Below, piece by piece: positions 6,256 through 14,868 of a DNA stretch of 21,198 nucleotides; the stretch's first letter is position 1; every line of letters begins with the position of its first letter. The DNA comes from an uncultured Selenomonadales bacterium (GTDB lineage Bacteria > Bacillota > Negativicutes > Selenomonadales > Selenomonadaceae). The translations under genes and the position numbers were made by a program. The notes beneath the pieces are model-generated. The model was not told where the DNA came from, did not search any database, and saw nothing but the letters and a program-made list of their open reading frames with translations. The DNA lies in assembly GCA_946543495.1 (NCBI GenBank), contig CAMNLS010000004.1, positions 1 to 21,198 on the forward strand. Direction: 5' to 3'.

Positions 6256-7278
6256 TGAAAAACTTTGGTGAGAATTTTTTATCGAAGAGATTTTTGACAT
6301 TCTACCTGGCAAACGCTTGACCAAAGCCGAGATGATTGCGGGCGATATCCCGTTTATCGGCGCGAGCGATTCAAATAACGGCGTGACTGCATTCATTGGT
6401 AACGATAACGATTCGGCGGATGAAAATTTTCTCAGCGTCAGCTACAATGGCAGTGTCTGTCAATGTTTTTATCAGCCGTATTGCTGTCTTTGTTCCGACG
6501 ATGTGAAACGTTTCCACTTAAGGAATCACGCGGGCAACAAGTACATTTACCTGTTCTTAGCAACAGCAATTAAACAGCAGAAAGATAAGTACAACTACGG
6601 CTACAAGTTCAACGAGACCCGAATGCGGCGGCAGAAGATTCTTTTGCCCGTGAATGACGCGGGCGAGCCAGATTATCAGTTCATGGAAGCTTACATGCTA
6701 AAGCTTGAGGCTGAGCAACTCAATCGGTATCGTGAATTTGTCGAAATTGCCCCCCCCTCGGGACAATTCAACCATTAAGCGAAAAACTTTGGAGATCGTT
6801 TAATCTGTCGGAGATATTTTCCATTCGCGCCACGTCGAGCGGCATTGATAAGAACAAACTCAACTTGACGGCGGGCGAATTCCCTTACGTCACGAGAACC
6901 GACCGCAATAACGGAATTCAATGTTATGTCTGCGAACAGCCCAACTATAAACTCGACGCTGGCTGTATAACCGTCGGGCTTGACACACAAACAGCTTTCT
7001 ATCAGCCGACAGCTTTTTACACGGGGCAAAATATTCAAATTCTGCTGAACGACCACCTTAACAAATACGTTGCTAGGTTCCTGTTGCCTTGTTTGAAAAA
7101 AACTTTGTCGATATTCAGTTGGGGCGGCAACGGCGCGACACTTACCAGATTGCGGCGTAGTAAAATTCAACTACCTGTGACTGACGACGGCGAGCCGGAC
7201 TTTGATTACATGGAGGCTTACATAAAAAGTATTGAGGCAGAGCAATATCGCAGGTACTTGGAATATATCGGGAGGTGA
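6245..7278 (+). pseudogene. hsdS: Broken type I restriction-modification specificity subunit (hsdS)
   Basis: Two target-recognition domains of the Methylase_S type lie in tandem. Domain 1 (about 6257-6740) includes ILPGKRLTKAEM, IPFIGASDSNNGVTAFIG and YGYKFNETRMRRQKILLPV. Domain 2 (about 6781-7275) includes EKLWRSFNLSEIF, FPYVTRTDRNNGIQCYV and LRRSKIQLPV. Both begin with the identical bases GAAAAACTTTGG (6257-6268 and 6781-6792); domain 2 continues AGA (Arg) but domain 1 continues TGA, an in-frame stop at 6269. Between the domains a run of eight C (6750-6757) puts domain 2 out of frame; six or nine C would join them. The ATG at 6245, inside the end of rpe, is in frame with domain 1. No hsdM or hsdR is nearby. 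It is therefore an orphan remnant, although C-tract slippage could restore part of the frame. Confidence 0.82.
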
Positions 7279-7282
7279 TTGA

Positions 7283-8050
7283 ATGATTTTTGATTCACAC
7301 ATGCACACGAAGTTTTCTACTGATTCGGAGATGTTAGCGGAGGACGCGATAGCCAAAGCAGCGAGCTTGAATATTGGCGTCGTTTTCACGGAGCATTTTG
7401 ATTACGGCGTTACGAATGAAGACGGAGAATTTACCTTCGACCCTGCCGCCTATATGCGCGAGTATAAAAATCTGCGCGGCGATAATGTTCGACTTGGTTT
7501 GGAAGTGGGCTTAAGGAAAGTTGCGCGTGCGGTCAATGCGGCGTTCATCGAACAGGCGGACTTTGATTTGATTATCGGCTCGATTCATCTCGTTGACGAC
7601 TTGGACATTTATTATCCCGAATTCTACGCGGACAAGGACAAGACGACGGCTTACAAGAAATACTTTGAGCAAATGGCAGCGGAGGCGGCAGTGGCGGATT
7701 ATGACGTGTTAGGACATATCGATTACATTTGCCGCGCCGCGCCCTACGACAATCTCGAAATTGATTACGCGACGTTCGCGGCGGAGATTGACACAGTCTT
7801 AAAGATTATCATTGAACGCGGAAAAGTTTTGGAGCTGAATACGCGCCGATTCGATAAGACACGCGCCGCCCTTGAGCTTGTGCCCGTTTATAAAAAATAT
7901 CGCGAACTCGGCGGGCGATTCGTTACGATTGGTTCGGACGCTCACAGAGTCGCGGCGGTCGGGAATTATTTTGAACGGGCTTTGACGTTCGCTGAGGAAC
8001 TCAACTTGACGCCCGTAACTTTTTGCGAACGACGGCTCGAAAAACTTTAA
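7283..8050 (+). CDS. PHP-domain phosphatase, histidinol-phosphatase-like (HisJ family)
   Basis: This 255-residue protein belongs to the PHP metal-dependent hydrolases. Visible metal-binding motifs, in order, are DSHMHTKFSTDS (His6, His8), FTEHFDY, GLEVGL, IIGSIH, LGHIDYI and GSDAH near the end. The nearest well-known family is histidinol-phosphate phosphatase of the HisK/HisJ type, which removes phosphate in histidine synthesis; no other his gene is in the window, so the substrate remains an inference. The ATG at 7283 has GGAGG 7 nt upstream, overlapping the end of the hsdS remnant. It is followed by a terminator at 8067-8099 and is probably transcribed with rpe. Confidence 0.85.
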   Translation: MIFDSHMHTKFSTDSEMLAEDAIAKAASLNIGVVFTEHFDYGVTNEDGEFTFDPAAYMREYKNLRGDNVRLGLEVGLRKVARAVNAAFIEQADFDLIIGSIHLVDDLDIYYPEFYADKDKTTAYKKYFEQMAAEAAVADYDVLGHIDYICRAAPYDNLEIDYATFAAEIDTVLKIIIERGKVLELNTRRFDKTRAALELVPVYKKYRELGGRFVTIGSDAHRVAAVGNYFERALTFAEELNLTPVTFCERRLEKL

Positions 8051-8066
8051 TGGCGACAAAAAAATT

Positions 8067-8099
8067 CGCTCAAGAGTTAATCTTGGGCGTTTTCGTTTT
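8067..8099 (+). terminator. Rho-independent terminator after the PHP gene
   Basis: The stem CGCTCAAGA / TCTTGGGCG (9 bp with one G-T pair) closes a GTTAA loop and is followed by TTTTCGTTTT. It separates the rpe-PHP unit from the adenine salvage operon. Confidence 0.82.
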
Positions 8100-8119
8100 G
8101 AAGTGTGTTCATCAAGCTT

Positions 8120-8148
8120 TTGACGCAGAAAAAGTTTTCGTGTAAAAT
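8120..8148 (+). promoter_or_regulatory. Promoter of the adenine salvage operon
   Basis: TTGACG (8120-8125) and TAAAAT (8143-8148) are 17 nt apart. The start is predicted near 8155, leaving a leader of about 28 nt, too short for a purine riboswitch. Confidence 0.75.
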
Positions 8149-8182
8149 CCTGCTGTAATCTAACTAAGGAAAGGGACTATCT

Positions 8183-9544
8183 ATGGAAAAATTTTTTGAG
8201 CTCAAAGAACGCGGCACCGACGTTAAGACAGAATTTATGGCGGGAATTACATCGTTTGTGGCTATTAGCTACATCCTCGCGGTTAATCCTCTCATACTTG
8301 GTGCGTCGGGCATGGACACGGGCGCGATTTTCACGGCTACGGTATTGGCTAGCGCGTTCGCTACGTTTTTAATGGCATTCTTGGCGAATATGCCGTTGGT
8401 GCTCTCCGCCGGTATGGGGCTTAATAGCTACTTTGCCTATACAGTAGTTATGCAAATGGGCTACACTTGGAGAGAGGCACTGGCGGCTATCTTCGTTGAG
8501 GGCGTGATTTTTATTGTCCTGTCGCTCGTCAATATTCGCGAGGCAATCTTCAATGCAATCCCGCCGTCATTAAAAATCGCGGTGTCGGTCGGTATCGGAT
8601 TATTTATCAGCTTCATTGGCTTGCAGAACGCGCACATCGTCGTTGCAGGTCCTACGCTCGTCACACTGTATTCTTTTAAACATTCGGTCGAAGGCGGCAT
8701 GTTCGCTTCGGAAGGCATAACGGTTTTGCTTGCGCTAATCGGCTTGCTGATAACGGCGTTCCTGTTAATAAAGAACGTCAAAGGCTCGGTGCTGTTCGGA
8801 ATAGTCATAACGTGGGGACTCGGCATGATTTGCCAGGCGATTGGGCTTTACGTTCCTAATCCCGAAAAAGGATTCTTTAGCCTCTTCCCGTCGGGGATAA
8901 TCTCAATGCCCGCGTCATTAGAGCCTACGTTAATGCAACTTGACTTCAGCTCGGTGCTGTCCTTTGAATTCTTCTCAATCTTAATGGCGTTCCTGTTCGT
9001 TGACCTGTTCGACACGATTGGAACGGTTATAGGTTGTGCGTCGAAGGCAAATCTCCTCGACAAGGACGGCAGGCTCCCGAAAGTCAAGCAAGTACTCTTA
9101 ACGGACGCAATCGGCACGACGGCTGGTTCACTGTTGGGCACGTCCACGATAACAACCTTTGTTGAATCTTCCGCGGGCATAGCTGAAGGCGGCAAGACTG
9201 GCTTAACGGCACTGACGGCGGGTTGCTTATTCTTGCTGGCGTTATTCTTCTCGCCGATATTCTTAGCAATCCCCGCGTTCGCGACGGCTCCCGCGCTTAT
9301 AATAGTCGGCTTCCTCATGATGCAATCCGTCGCTAAAATCTCATGGACTGAAGACATCTTAACGGCGGTTCCAGCTTACATTACAATTTTTTCTATGGCG
9401 TTCATGTATTCAATCTCGGAAGGCATTTGCTTTGGCGTCATCAGTTATACAATCCTGCACGTGTTCGCGGGCAAGGGCAAGGACGTTACGCCGCTCATGT
9501 ACATCTTAACTGTTTTGTTCGTGCTGAAGTATGCTTTACTATGA
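8183..9544 (+). CDS. NCS2-family purine permease (adenine/guanine/hypoxanthine, AzgA/PbuG type)
   Basis: This 453-residue, very hydrophobic membrane protein has about 12-14 membrane segments. The N-terminus (KERGTDVKTEFMAGITSFVAISYIL), the segment LSAGMGLNSYFAYTVV and the motif DLFDTIGTVIGCASKANLLD are typical of the AzgA/PbuG branch of nucleobase:cation symporters, which import adenine, guanine or hypoxanthine; TTAGSLLGTSTITTFVESSAGIAEGGKTGL is the equally conserved later region, given here only as a location marker around residues 313-342. AAAGGG lies before the ATG. Adenine deaminase starts 15 nt after its stop, so adenine is the best guess for the main substrate. The pair takes up adenine and converts it to hypoxanthine. 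Confidence 0.92.
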   Translation: MEKFFELKERGTDVKTEFMAGITSFVAISYILAVNPLILGASGMDTGAIFTATVLASAFATFLMAFLANMPLVLSAGMGLNSYFAYTVVMQMGYTWREALAAIFVEGVIFIVLSLVNIREAIFNAIPPSLKIAVSVGIGLFISFIGLQNAHIVVAGPTLVTLYSFKHSVEGGMFASEGITVLLALIGLLITAFLLIKNVKGSVLFGIVITWGLGMICQAIGLYVPNPEKGFFSLFPSGIISMPASLEPTLMQLDFSSVLSFEFFSILMAFLFVDLFDTIGTVIGCASKANLLDKDGRLPKVKQVLLTDAIGTTAGSLLGTSTITTFVESSAGIAEGGKTGLTALTAGCLFLLALFFSPIFLAIPAFATAPALIIVGFLMMQSVAKISWTEDILTAVPAYITIFSMAFMYSISEGICFGVISYTILHVFAGKGKDVTPLMYILTVLFVLKYALL

Positions 9545-9559
9545 TTCGGAGTGATTGCA

Positions 9560-11296
9560 ATGACGAAGACGGAGCTAAAGAATCTAATCGATGCGGCGGC
9601 GGGCAGAATCAAAGCCGACCTCGTAATAAAGAACTGCAAGATTGTGAATGTCTTAAGCGGCGAGATTACTTCGGGCGAAGTGGCTATCTTCGACGGGAAA
9701 ATTATCGGCATGGGAAGCGTTGCTTACGACGGCGAACAAATCATTGACGCGGGCGGGAAATACCTTGCGCCTGGATTCATTGACGCGCACATTCATATTG
9801 AATCGTCTTACATCAGCCCCGAACAGCTCGGCAGAATCATCGTTCCTTGCGGCACGACTTCAATCATTGCTGACCCGCACGAGATAGCAAACGTCTGCGG
9901 GCTTAAGGGCTTGCGCTACATGTTCGACGCCGCGAAGCATACAAAGCTTAACATTGTTTATGCTATGCCGTCATGCGTCCCTGCCACGTCCTTTGAAGAC
10001 GCCGGCGCAATCATCGAAGCCGACGACATGAAGGAACTTTTAGGCGATGAAAATTTCTTTGGGCTTGGCGAATTCATGAACGCGCCCGGCATTATAAACT
10101 GTGACGATAAAGCATTGGATAAAATTATTGTCGCTAAGCAATTCGGCAAGCTGATTGATGGACACGTGCCGAACGTCACGGGCAAGGAGCTTAACGCCTA
10201 CATGAGCGCGGGGATTGTCGGCGACCACGAATGCCGCACGCTTAACGAAATGCACGAACGCATTGCAAAGGGCATGTACGTTTTGATTCGCGATGGCTCG
10301 GCGTGTCATGACTTGAAGACGCTGATTAAAGGCGTGACGCCCGCGAACAGCCGCCGCGTTTTATTATGCTCAGACGATAGACAGCCTAAGACGATTCTAG
10401 AGCTTGGTCACCTTGATAACAGCTTGCGGCTTTGCGTTGCTGAAGGTATCGACCCGATAACGGCAATTCAAATGGCGACGCTCAATGTTGCTGAGGCGTT
10501 TAGACTTCATGACAGAGGCGCAATTAAAATTGGAGCACGCGCCGATTTGGTTTTGCTTGACGACTTGAAGACCTTCCGCGCAGATAAAGTTTGGATAGGC
10601 GGCGCGCTCGTTGCGGCTGAAGGACGTTACCTCCCAGAAATTATTCCCGCTGATATTTCAAGCGTGCGCGGCTCCGTCAACGTTAAGGACTTCAGCGTCA
10701 ACCGTCTGCGCATGAATTTGACAAGCGACAAGGTCAACGTGATTGGCATTGAGCCAGGCGGCGTCGTGACTAAAAAATTAATCGCCGAAGTCAAGCGCGA
10801 CGAGGCGGGCGACTTTATCTTTGACGCGGGGCAAGACGTTTGCAAAGTCGCGGTGATTGAACGTCATCACGAAACGGGCAAGGTTGGCTTAGGACTTTTG
10901 AGCGGTTACGGCATTAAACGCGGAGCAGTCGCAGTCTCGGTGGCGCATGATTCGCATAACATCATCGCGGCAGGCGCGAGCAACGAGGAAATTTTCTGCG
11001 CGGTCAATGCGCTGATTAAAATGGAAGGCGGCATGGTCTTAGTCAACGGCGGCAAGGTCATTGCGTCGATAGCGTTGCCGATTGCCGGACTTATGAGCGA
11101 CATGACAGGCGAGGAGCTTAAAGAACAACTCGACACGCTCCACGCCAAAGCCCACGCCGAACTTGGAATCAATGCAAGCGTCGAACCCGTCATGACTTTA
11201 ACCTTTATGTCGTTGCCTGTTATCCCCGAATTGAAATTGACGGCGCGCGGTCTCTTCGACTACAATCAATTCAAGTTCATTCCGCTTGAGGCTTAA
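9560..11296 (+). CDS. ade: Adenine deaminase
   Basis: The enzyme deaminates adenine to hypoxanthine plus ammonia for purine salvage. The 578-residue protein has nearly the length of B. subtilis AdeC. Amidohydrolase metal motifs are visible: GFIDAHIHIES, ADPHEIANVCG, IDGHVP, VGDHE and CSDDRQP; the C-terminal domain specific to this family contains VIERHHETGKVGLGLL and SVAHDSHNI. GGAGTG precedes the ATG at 9560 by 6 nt; an in-frame GTG at 9551 lies inside that site. It is the second gene of an operon with the purine permease and ends at a strong terminator. Confidence 0.95.
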   Translation: MTKTELKNLIDAAAGRIKADLVIKNCKIVNVLSGEITSGEVAIFDGKIIGMGSVAYDGEQIIDAGGKYLAPGFIDAHIHIESSYISPEQLGRIIVPCGTTSIIADPHEIANVCGLKGLRYMFDAAKHTKLNIVYAMPSCVPATSFEDAGAIIEADDMKELLGDENFFGLGEFMNAPGIINCDDKALDKIIVAKQFGKLIDGHVPNVTGKELNAYMSAGIVGDHECRTLNEMHERIAKGMYVLIRDGSACHDLKTLIKGVTPANSRRVLLCSDDRQPKTILELGHLDNSLRLCVAEGIDPITAIQMATLNVAEAFRLHDRGAIKIGARADLVLLDDLKTFRADKVWIGGALVAAEGRYLPEIIPADISSVRGSVNVKDFSVNRLRMNLTSDKVNVIGIEPGGVVTKKLIAEVKRDEAGDFIFDAGQDVCKVAVIERHHETGKVGLGLLSGYGIKRGAVAVSVAHDSHNIIAAGASNEEIFCAVNALIKMEGGMVLVNGGKVIASIALPIAGLMSDMTGEELKEQLDTLHAKAHAELGINASVEPVMTLTFMSLPVIPELKLTARGLFDYNQFKFIPLEA

Positions 11297-11322
11297 GCAA
11301 TAACTCAACGTTCAAATAAATT

Positions 11323-11355
11323 ATCCCCCAACGCTCCTACGTCGGGGGATTTTTT
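11323..11355 (+). terminator. ade: Rho-independent terminator after adenine deaminase
   Basis: The stem ATCCCCC / GGGGGAT, with further ACG/CGT pairs inside, is followed by a run of six T on the plus strand. It lies between the convergent ade and mscL genes; on the minus strand the trailing sequence is only weakly T-rich. Confidence 0.85.
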
Positions 11356-11372
11356 GTGCTCTTGTACGTTAT

Positions 11373-11813
11373 CTATTTTTTGCCTTTGATGTCGGAGGCG
11401 CAATGCGGACACTTAATCGCGTCATCGGCAACGACTTCACGGCAGAACGGACACTTGCGCGGGTCGGGTGCAGGCGGCGGAGGTGCCGGCATAAAACGAT
11501 TGACTTGCTTAATCAAAATGAAAATCGCCGTGGCGACAATCAGAAAGTCTAAACACGTATTGAGGAACGCGCCATAAGCAATGACAGGAGCACCAGCCTC
11601 CTTAGCAGCGGCAAACGTTTCATACTCAACGCCCGACAAGTTTATGTAAAGATTAGAAAAGTCTACTTTGCCGAGTATAAGTCCGAGCGGCGGCATGAGA
11701 ATATCACTCGTGAACGACGAAACAATTTTGCCGAACGCCGCACCTATGACAACACCTGTTGCAAGGTCTACGACATTGCCGCGTAATATAAATTTTTTCC
11801 ATTCATCTAACAA
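11373..11813 (-). CDS. mscL: Large-conductance mechanosensitive channel with zinc-ribbon tail
   Basis: MscL opens under membrane tension to release solutes during osmotic downshock. The 146-residue protein starts MLDEWKKFILRGNVVDLATG, the conserved N-terminal amphipathic helix and first membrane helix (to about 45), and has a second membrane helix (about 78-103). Unlike E. coli MscL, the tail has a run of prolines and then CPFC...CPHC (121-138), a predicted zinc ribbon. The start is TTG at 11813-11811, with AAGGAG 9 nt upstream; that site overlaps the stop of the garR-like gene, so the two are translationally coupled. It is convergent with ade. Confidence 0.93.
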   Translation of the reverse strand: MLDEWKKFILRGNVVDLATGVVIGAAFGKIVSSFTSDILMPPLGLILGKVDFSNLYINLSGVEYETFAAAKEAGAPVIAYGAFLNTCLDFLIVATAIFILIKQVNRFMPAPPPPAPDPRKCPFCREVVADDAIKCPHCASDIKGKK

Positions 11814-11819
11814 AAGAAT

Positions 11820-12698
11820 TCACTCCTTAACGCCATAATATTTCAACAAGGCTTGCGTGCCGAGATTGCCTTCGCCCGACTCCTCAAGCTTGCGCACTTC
11901 ATGAAGAACCATCGCCAGAACAGGCAACGACGCACCATAAGCCGTAGCAGTCTCCGTGCCAATGGCTAAATCTTTGCCGAAGTGTTTGAGCATGAAACCC
12001 GGATTAAAATCACCGTCAAGACCTTTGCGAGCGACGCCAGTCATTTGGAAGGAACCAGCCGCGCCCGTGGCTATTGCCTCATAAACTTTATCAACGTCAA
12101 GCCCCGACGCTTTAGCATAGGCGAACGCCTCACACACGCCCGCTAACGTTCCAGCGATTGCAATTTGGTTACAAGCCTTAGTCTTTTGACCCGCGCCCGC
12201 CGCGCCCTCGTAGACGATATTTTTACCCATCGCCGCGAAGACAGGTTGCAGAGCGTTGAAGGCGTCCTCTTCGCCGCCGACAAGGATTGTTAGCGTGGCA
12301 TTGCGTGCGCCGACATCGCCGCCGGTTACAGGCGCGTCGACCGCGTGCAGTCTTTTATCCTGAGCCGCCACAAAAATTTTCTCGGCAAGAATCGGAGATG
12401 AAGTCGTCATGTCGACAAGATAAGCTCCAGCCTTCGCCGACTCGATGATTCCGCCCGCGCCAAGATAAATTTGCTCAACGTCCTTTGGATAGCCAACGAT
12501 ACTTATCACAACGTCTTGACCTTTAGCACACTCGCCGACGGTCTCGCACCACTTCGCGCCGCGTTCGATAAGAGCTTGCGCCTTTGACTTTGTGCGGTTG
12601 TAGACGCTGACTTCAAAGCCCGCGTCCATCAAGTGACCAGCCATAGCCGCGCCCATGATGCCCGTTCCGATGAAGCCAATCTTCTTTAAGGTTGTCAT
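11820..12698 (-). CDS. NAD(P)-dependent beta-hydroxyacid dehydrogenase (GarR/3-hydroxyisobutyrate dehydrogenase family)
   Basis: This 292-residue protein has an N-terminal Rossmann fold (IGFIGTGIMGAAMAGHL), the family substrate-binding motif DAPVTGGDVGARNATLTILVGG (about 120-141) and the catalytic lysine in GAGQKTKACNQ. Members reduce tartronate semialdehyde (GarR) or oxidise 3-hydroxyisobutyrate; here a tartronate semialdehyde reductase is most likely by similarity of motifs, but the context (mscL downstream) gives no pathway clue. The ATG at 12698 has AGAAGG upstream at a rather long spacing (about 11 nt). The promoter is at 12728-12756, back to back with that of pyrH. Confidence 0.87.
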   Translation of the reverse strand: MTTLKKIGFIGTGIMGAAMAGHLMDAGFEVSVYNRTKSKAQALIERGAKWCETVGECAKGQDVVISIVGYPKDVEQIYLGAGGIIESAKAGAYLVDMTTSSPILAEKIFVAAQDKRLHAVDAPVTGGDVGARNATLTILVGGEEDAFNALQPVFAAMGKNIVYEGAAGAGQKTKACNQIAIAGTLAGVCEAFAYAKASGLDVDKVYEAIATGAAGSFQMTGVARKGLDGDFNPGFMLKHFGKDLAIGTETATAYGASLPVLAMVLHEVRKLEESGEGNLGTQALLKYYGVKE

Positions 12699-12727
12699 TT
12701 GTTAAATCACCTTCTTTCACGCGGCGA

Positions 12728-12756
12728 AGTATATCACGCTTTTTTCAGCTTTTCAA
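12728..12756 (-). promoter_or_regulatory. Promoter of the garR-like/mscL operon
   Basis: On the minus strand TTGAAA (12756-12751) and TATACT (12733-12728) are 17 nt apart. It is divergent from the pyrH promoter, whose -35 box starts 10 bp away. Confidence 0.75.
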
Positions 12757-12765
12757 TAGGAATTA

Positions 12766-12794
12766 TTGACAGGAAATGAATCAGCAAGTAAAAT
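12766..12794 (+). promoter_or_regulatory. pyrH: Promoter of the pyrH-rseP operon
   Basis: A perfect TTGACA (12766-12771) and TAAAAT (12789-12794) are 17 nt apart. The start near 12801 falls just before the GGAGG (12806-12810) of pyrH, so the leader is very short and the longer open frame from 12766 cannot be the gene. Confidence 0.78.
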
Positions 12795-12819
12795 TGGCGA
12801 CAAACGGAGGCGGTCAAGC

Positions 12820-13527
12820 TTGAAATATAAACGTGTAGTTCTGAAGTTAAGCGGCGAAGCTCTTGCCGGCGAAAAAAGTTTCGGTATCAATCCTCCCGTC
12901 GTCGAGAGTATAGCTCGGCAGATAAAAAAAATTCACGACGCGGGCTTAGAAGTTGCAATCGTCGTGGGCGGCGGAAATCTTTGGCGGGGCTTGAGCGGTG
13001 CGGCTAAGGGCATGGATAGAACATCGGCTGATTATATGGGAATGCTCGCAACCGTCATGAACGCTTTGGCATTGCAAGACGCCCTTGAGCAGATGAAAGT
13101 TTTTACCCGCGTGCAGACGGCTATTGAAATGCGCGAAGTCGCTGAGCCTTACATAAGACGCCGCGCAGTTCGTCACCTTGAGAAAGGGCGCGTCGTCATC
13201 TTCGGCGCGGGCACGGGCAATCCTTACTTCTCCACGGACACGACAGCGGCACTTAGAGCGGCGGAGGTTGAAGCCGACGTTATCTTAATGGCTAAGCGCG
13301 GAGCCGACGGCGTCTATGACTGCGACCCTAATCGTTTCCCCGACGCTAAGAAGTTCACGAAGATAAGCTACATTGATATTTTGAATCTCGGCTTGCACGT
13401 CATGGACTCAACCGCAACAAGTCTTTGCATGGATAATCACATTCCGCTTGTCGTCTTCAATATCGATGACCACGAAAACATTTACCGCGCCGCAATCGGC
13501 GAGACTATCGGCACGACAGTAGGCTAA
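12820..13527 (+). CDS. pyrH: Uridylate (UMP) kinase
   Basis: PyrH phosphorylates UMP to UDP. The 235-residue protein has KYKRVVLKLSGEALAG at its start, the nucleotide-binding VVGGGNLWRG, DRTSADYMGMLATVMNALAL and GTGNPYFSTDT, all typical of the amino acid kinase fold of bacterial UMP kinases. The start is TTG at 12820-12822, 9 nt after GGAGG, matching the family N-terminus. It opens the run pyrH-frr-uppS-cdsA-dxr-rseP; rpsB and tsf, which often precede pyrH, are not here. The next gene begins 12 nt after its stop. Confidence 0.96.
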   Translation: MKYKRVVLKLSGEALAGEKSFGINPPVVESIARQIKKIHDAGLEVAIVVGGGNLWRGLSGAAKGMDRTSADYMGMLATVMNALALQDALEQMKVFTRVQTAIEMREVAEPYIRRRAVRHLEKGRVVIFGAGTGNPYFSTDTTAALRAAEVEADVILMAKRGADGVYDCDPNRFPDAKKFTKISYIDILNLGLHVMDSTATSLCMDNHIPLVVFNIDDHENIYRAAIGETIGTTVG

Positions 13528-13539
13528 GGAGGAATTCAA

Positions 13540-14097
13540 ATGACTAAGGACGTTATTAAATCGGCGGAAGACAAGCTCGGCAAAACTCTCGACGGCTTGA
13601 AGAAGGAATACGGCACCCTTCGCGCAGGACGCGCCGCCCCCAGCTTGCTCGATAAAGTTATGGTTGATTATTACGGCTCGGCAACGCCCGTCAATCAAAT
13701 TGCCAACGTCACTGTTCCCGAACCGCGCATGATTATGATTAAGCCCTACGATCGTAGCTCGCTTAAGGACATCGAGAAAGCCATTCAGAAGAGCGACTTA
13801 GGATTGACGCCCAACAGCGACGGCACGACGATTAGACTTGCCATTCCTCAACCGACGCAGGAACGCCGCAAGGAGCTTGTTAAAGTCGTCAGCAAGAAGG
13901 CGGAAGAAGCTAAGGTTGCCATGCGCAATATTCGCCGCGACGCCAACGAAGCTATCAAGAAACTTGAGAAGGGCAAGCAGATAACTGAAGACGACCGCAA
14001 AGACGCGCAAGAGGAAATGCAAAAGCTCCTTGACAAGTATATTAAGCTCGTCGACGGCGCGAAGGCTACTAAAGAAAAAGAAGTTATGGAAGTTTAA
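13540..14097 (+). CDS. frr: Ribosome-recycling factor
   Basis: RRF splits post-termination ribosomes together with EF-G. The 185-residue protein has the family length and hallmarks: LRAGRAAPSLLDKVMVDYYG, PVNQIANVTVPEPRM and, near the end, VAMRNIRRDANEAIKKLEK, with the long helical domain rich in Lys/Glu. The ATG follows an AGGAGG site. The stop is 3 nt before the uppS start. Confidence 0.97.
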   Translation: MTKDVIKSAEDKLGKTLDGLKKEYGTLRAGRAAPSLLDKVMVDYYGSATPVNQIANVTVPEPRMIMIKPYDRSSLKDIEKAIQKSDLGLTPNSDGTTIRLAIPQPTQERRKELVKVVSKKAEEAKVAMRNIRRDANEAIKKLEKGKQITEDDRKDAQEEMQKLLDKYIKLVDGAKATKEKEVMEV

Positions 14098-14100
14098 ATT

Positions 14101-14847
14101 ATGTGGGAAAGCAACGGCGGCTTGCTTGCGCGAGTCGATAAAGATAAGATGCCGCGACACGTGGCGATAATAATGGACGGTAACGGACGTTGGGCAAACT
14201 GTCGCGGGCTTCTTCGGAGCGCGGGGCATACCGCCGGCGTCAAGACGCTCAAGAACATTTTAAAGACGGCAGTCAACCTCAAGCTTGAGGCTTTGACTGT
14301 CTACGCCTTTTCGACAGAAAATTGGAAACGACCTCATGCCGAGGTTAATTTTTTAATGAATTTGTTTTCGGAGTATCTTGAACGCGAGAAACTCGAAATG
14401 CACCAAAACAACGTCCGCATAAAATTTTTAGGACGCACCGAAGATTTCGCGCCTGCTCTGCAAAAGTTAATGCGCGATTCCGTTGAGCTGATGAAAAATA
14501 ATACCGGCGTCAAGTTCAACGTGGCGGCGGACTACGGCGGGCAAGATGAAATTATTCGTGCGGCTCAAAAGTTAGCGCGGCGCGTCAAAGCTGGTGAGTT
14601 ATCGCCCGAAGATATTTCCGCGCAACTCTTTGAATATGAATTGGATACGGCAGGACAACCGCCCGTTGATTTGATGATTAGGACGAGCGGTGATTTGCGT
14701 GTCAGTAATTTTTTATTGTGGCAAGCGGCTTATGCGGAGTTTTGGTTCACTGATACGCCGTGGCCAGAGTTCACGCCCGAAGAGTTCATCGACGCCTTGA
14801 TTGACTTTGGCAAACGCTCTCGACGCTTCGGCGCATTGAACAACTAA
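14101..14847 (+). CDS. uppS: Undecaprenyl (isoprenyl) diphosphate synthase
   Basis: UppS adds isopentenyl units to farnesyl diphosphate to make the C55 carrier for cell wall synthesis. The 248-residue protein shows HVAIIMDGNGRWA with the catalytic Asp26, SAGHTAGV, YAFSTENWKRP and IRTSGDLRVSNFLLWQ, all typical of cis-prenyltransferases. Small departures from the usual family motif exist: RGLLRSAGH after GRWANC and DYGGQDEI instead of the common NYGGRDEI. A weak GGAAG lies 8 nt before the ATG. With cdsA and dxr next to it, the operon links isoprenoid precursor supply, lipid carrier and phospholipid synthesis. Confidence 0.95.
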   Translation: MWESNGGLLARVDKDKMPRHVAIIMDGNGRWANCRGLLRSAGHTAGVKTLKNILKTAVNLKLEALTVYAFSTENWKRPHAEVNFLMNLFSEYLEREKLEMHQNNVRIKFLGRTEDFAPALQKLMRDSVELMKNNTGVKFNVAADYGGQDEIIRAAQKLARRVKAGELSPEDISAQLFEYELDTAGQPPVDLMIRTSGDLRVSNFLLWQAAYAEFWFTDTPWPEFTPEEFIDALIDFGKRSRRFGALNN

Positions 14848-14868
14848 ATTAAATGAGGAAGTGACGCC

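Noticed and set aside
6256..6306. Small gene starting at the ATG overlapping the rpe stop (TAATG)
   Set aside because: Only 16 codons in a frame different from the recognisable hsdS domain; no ribosome binding site of note.
8149..8182. Purine riboswitch before the permease
   Set aside because: The predicted leader is about 28 nt, too short for the aptamer, and no such fold is seen.
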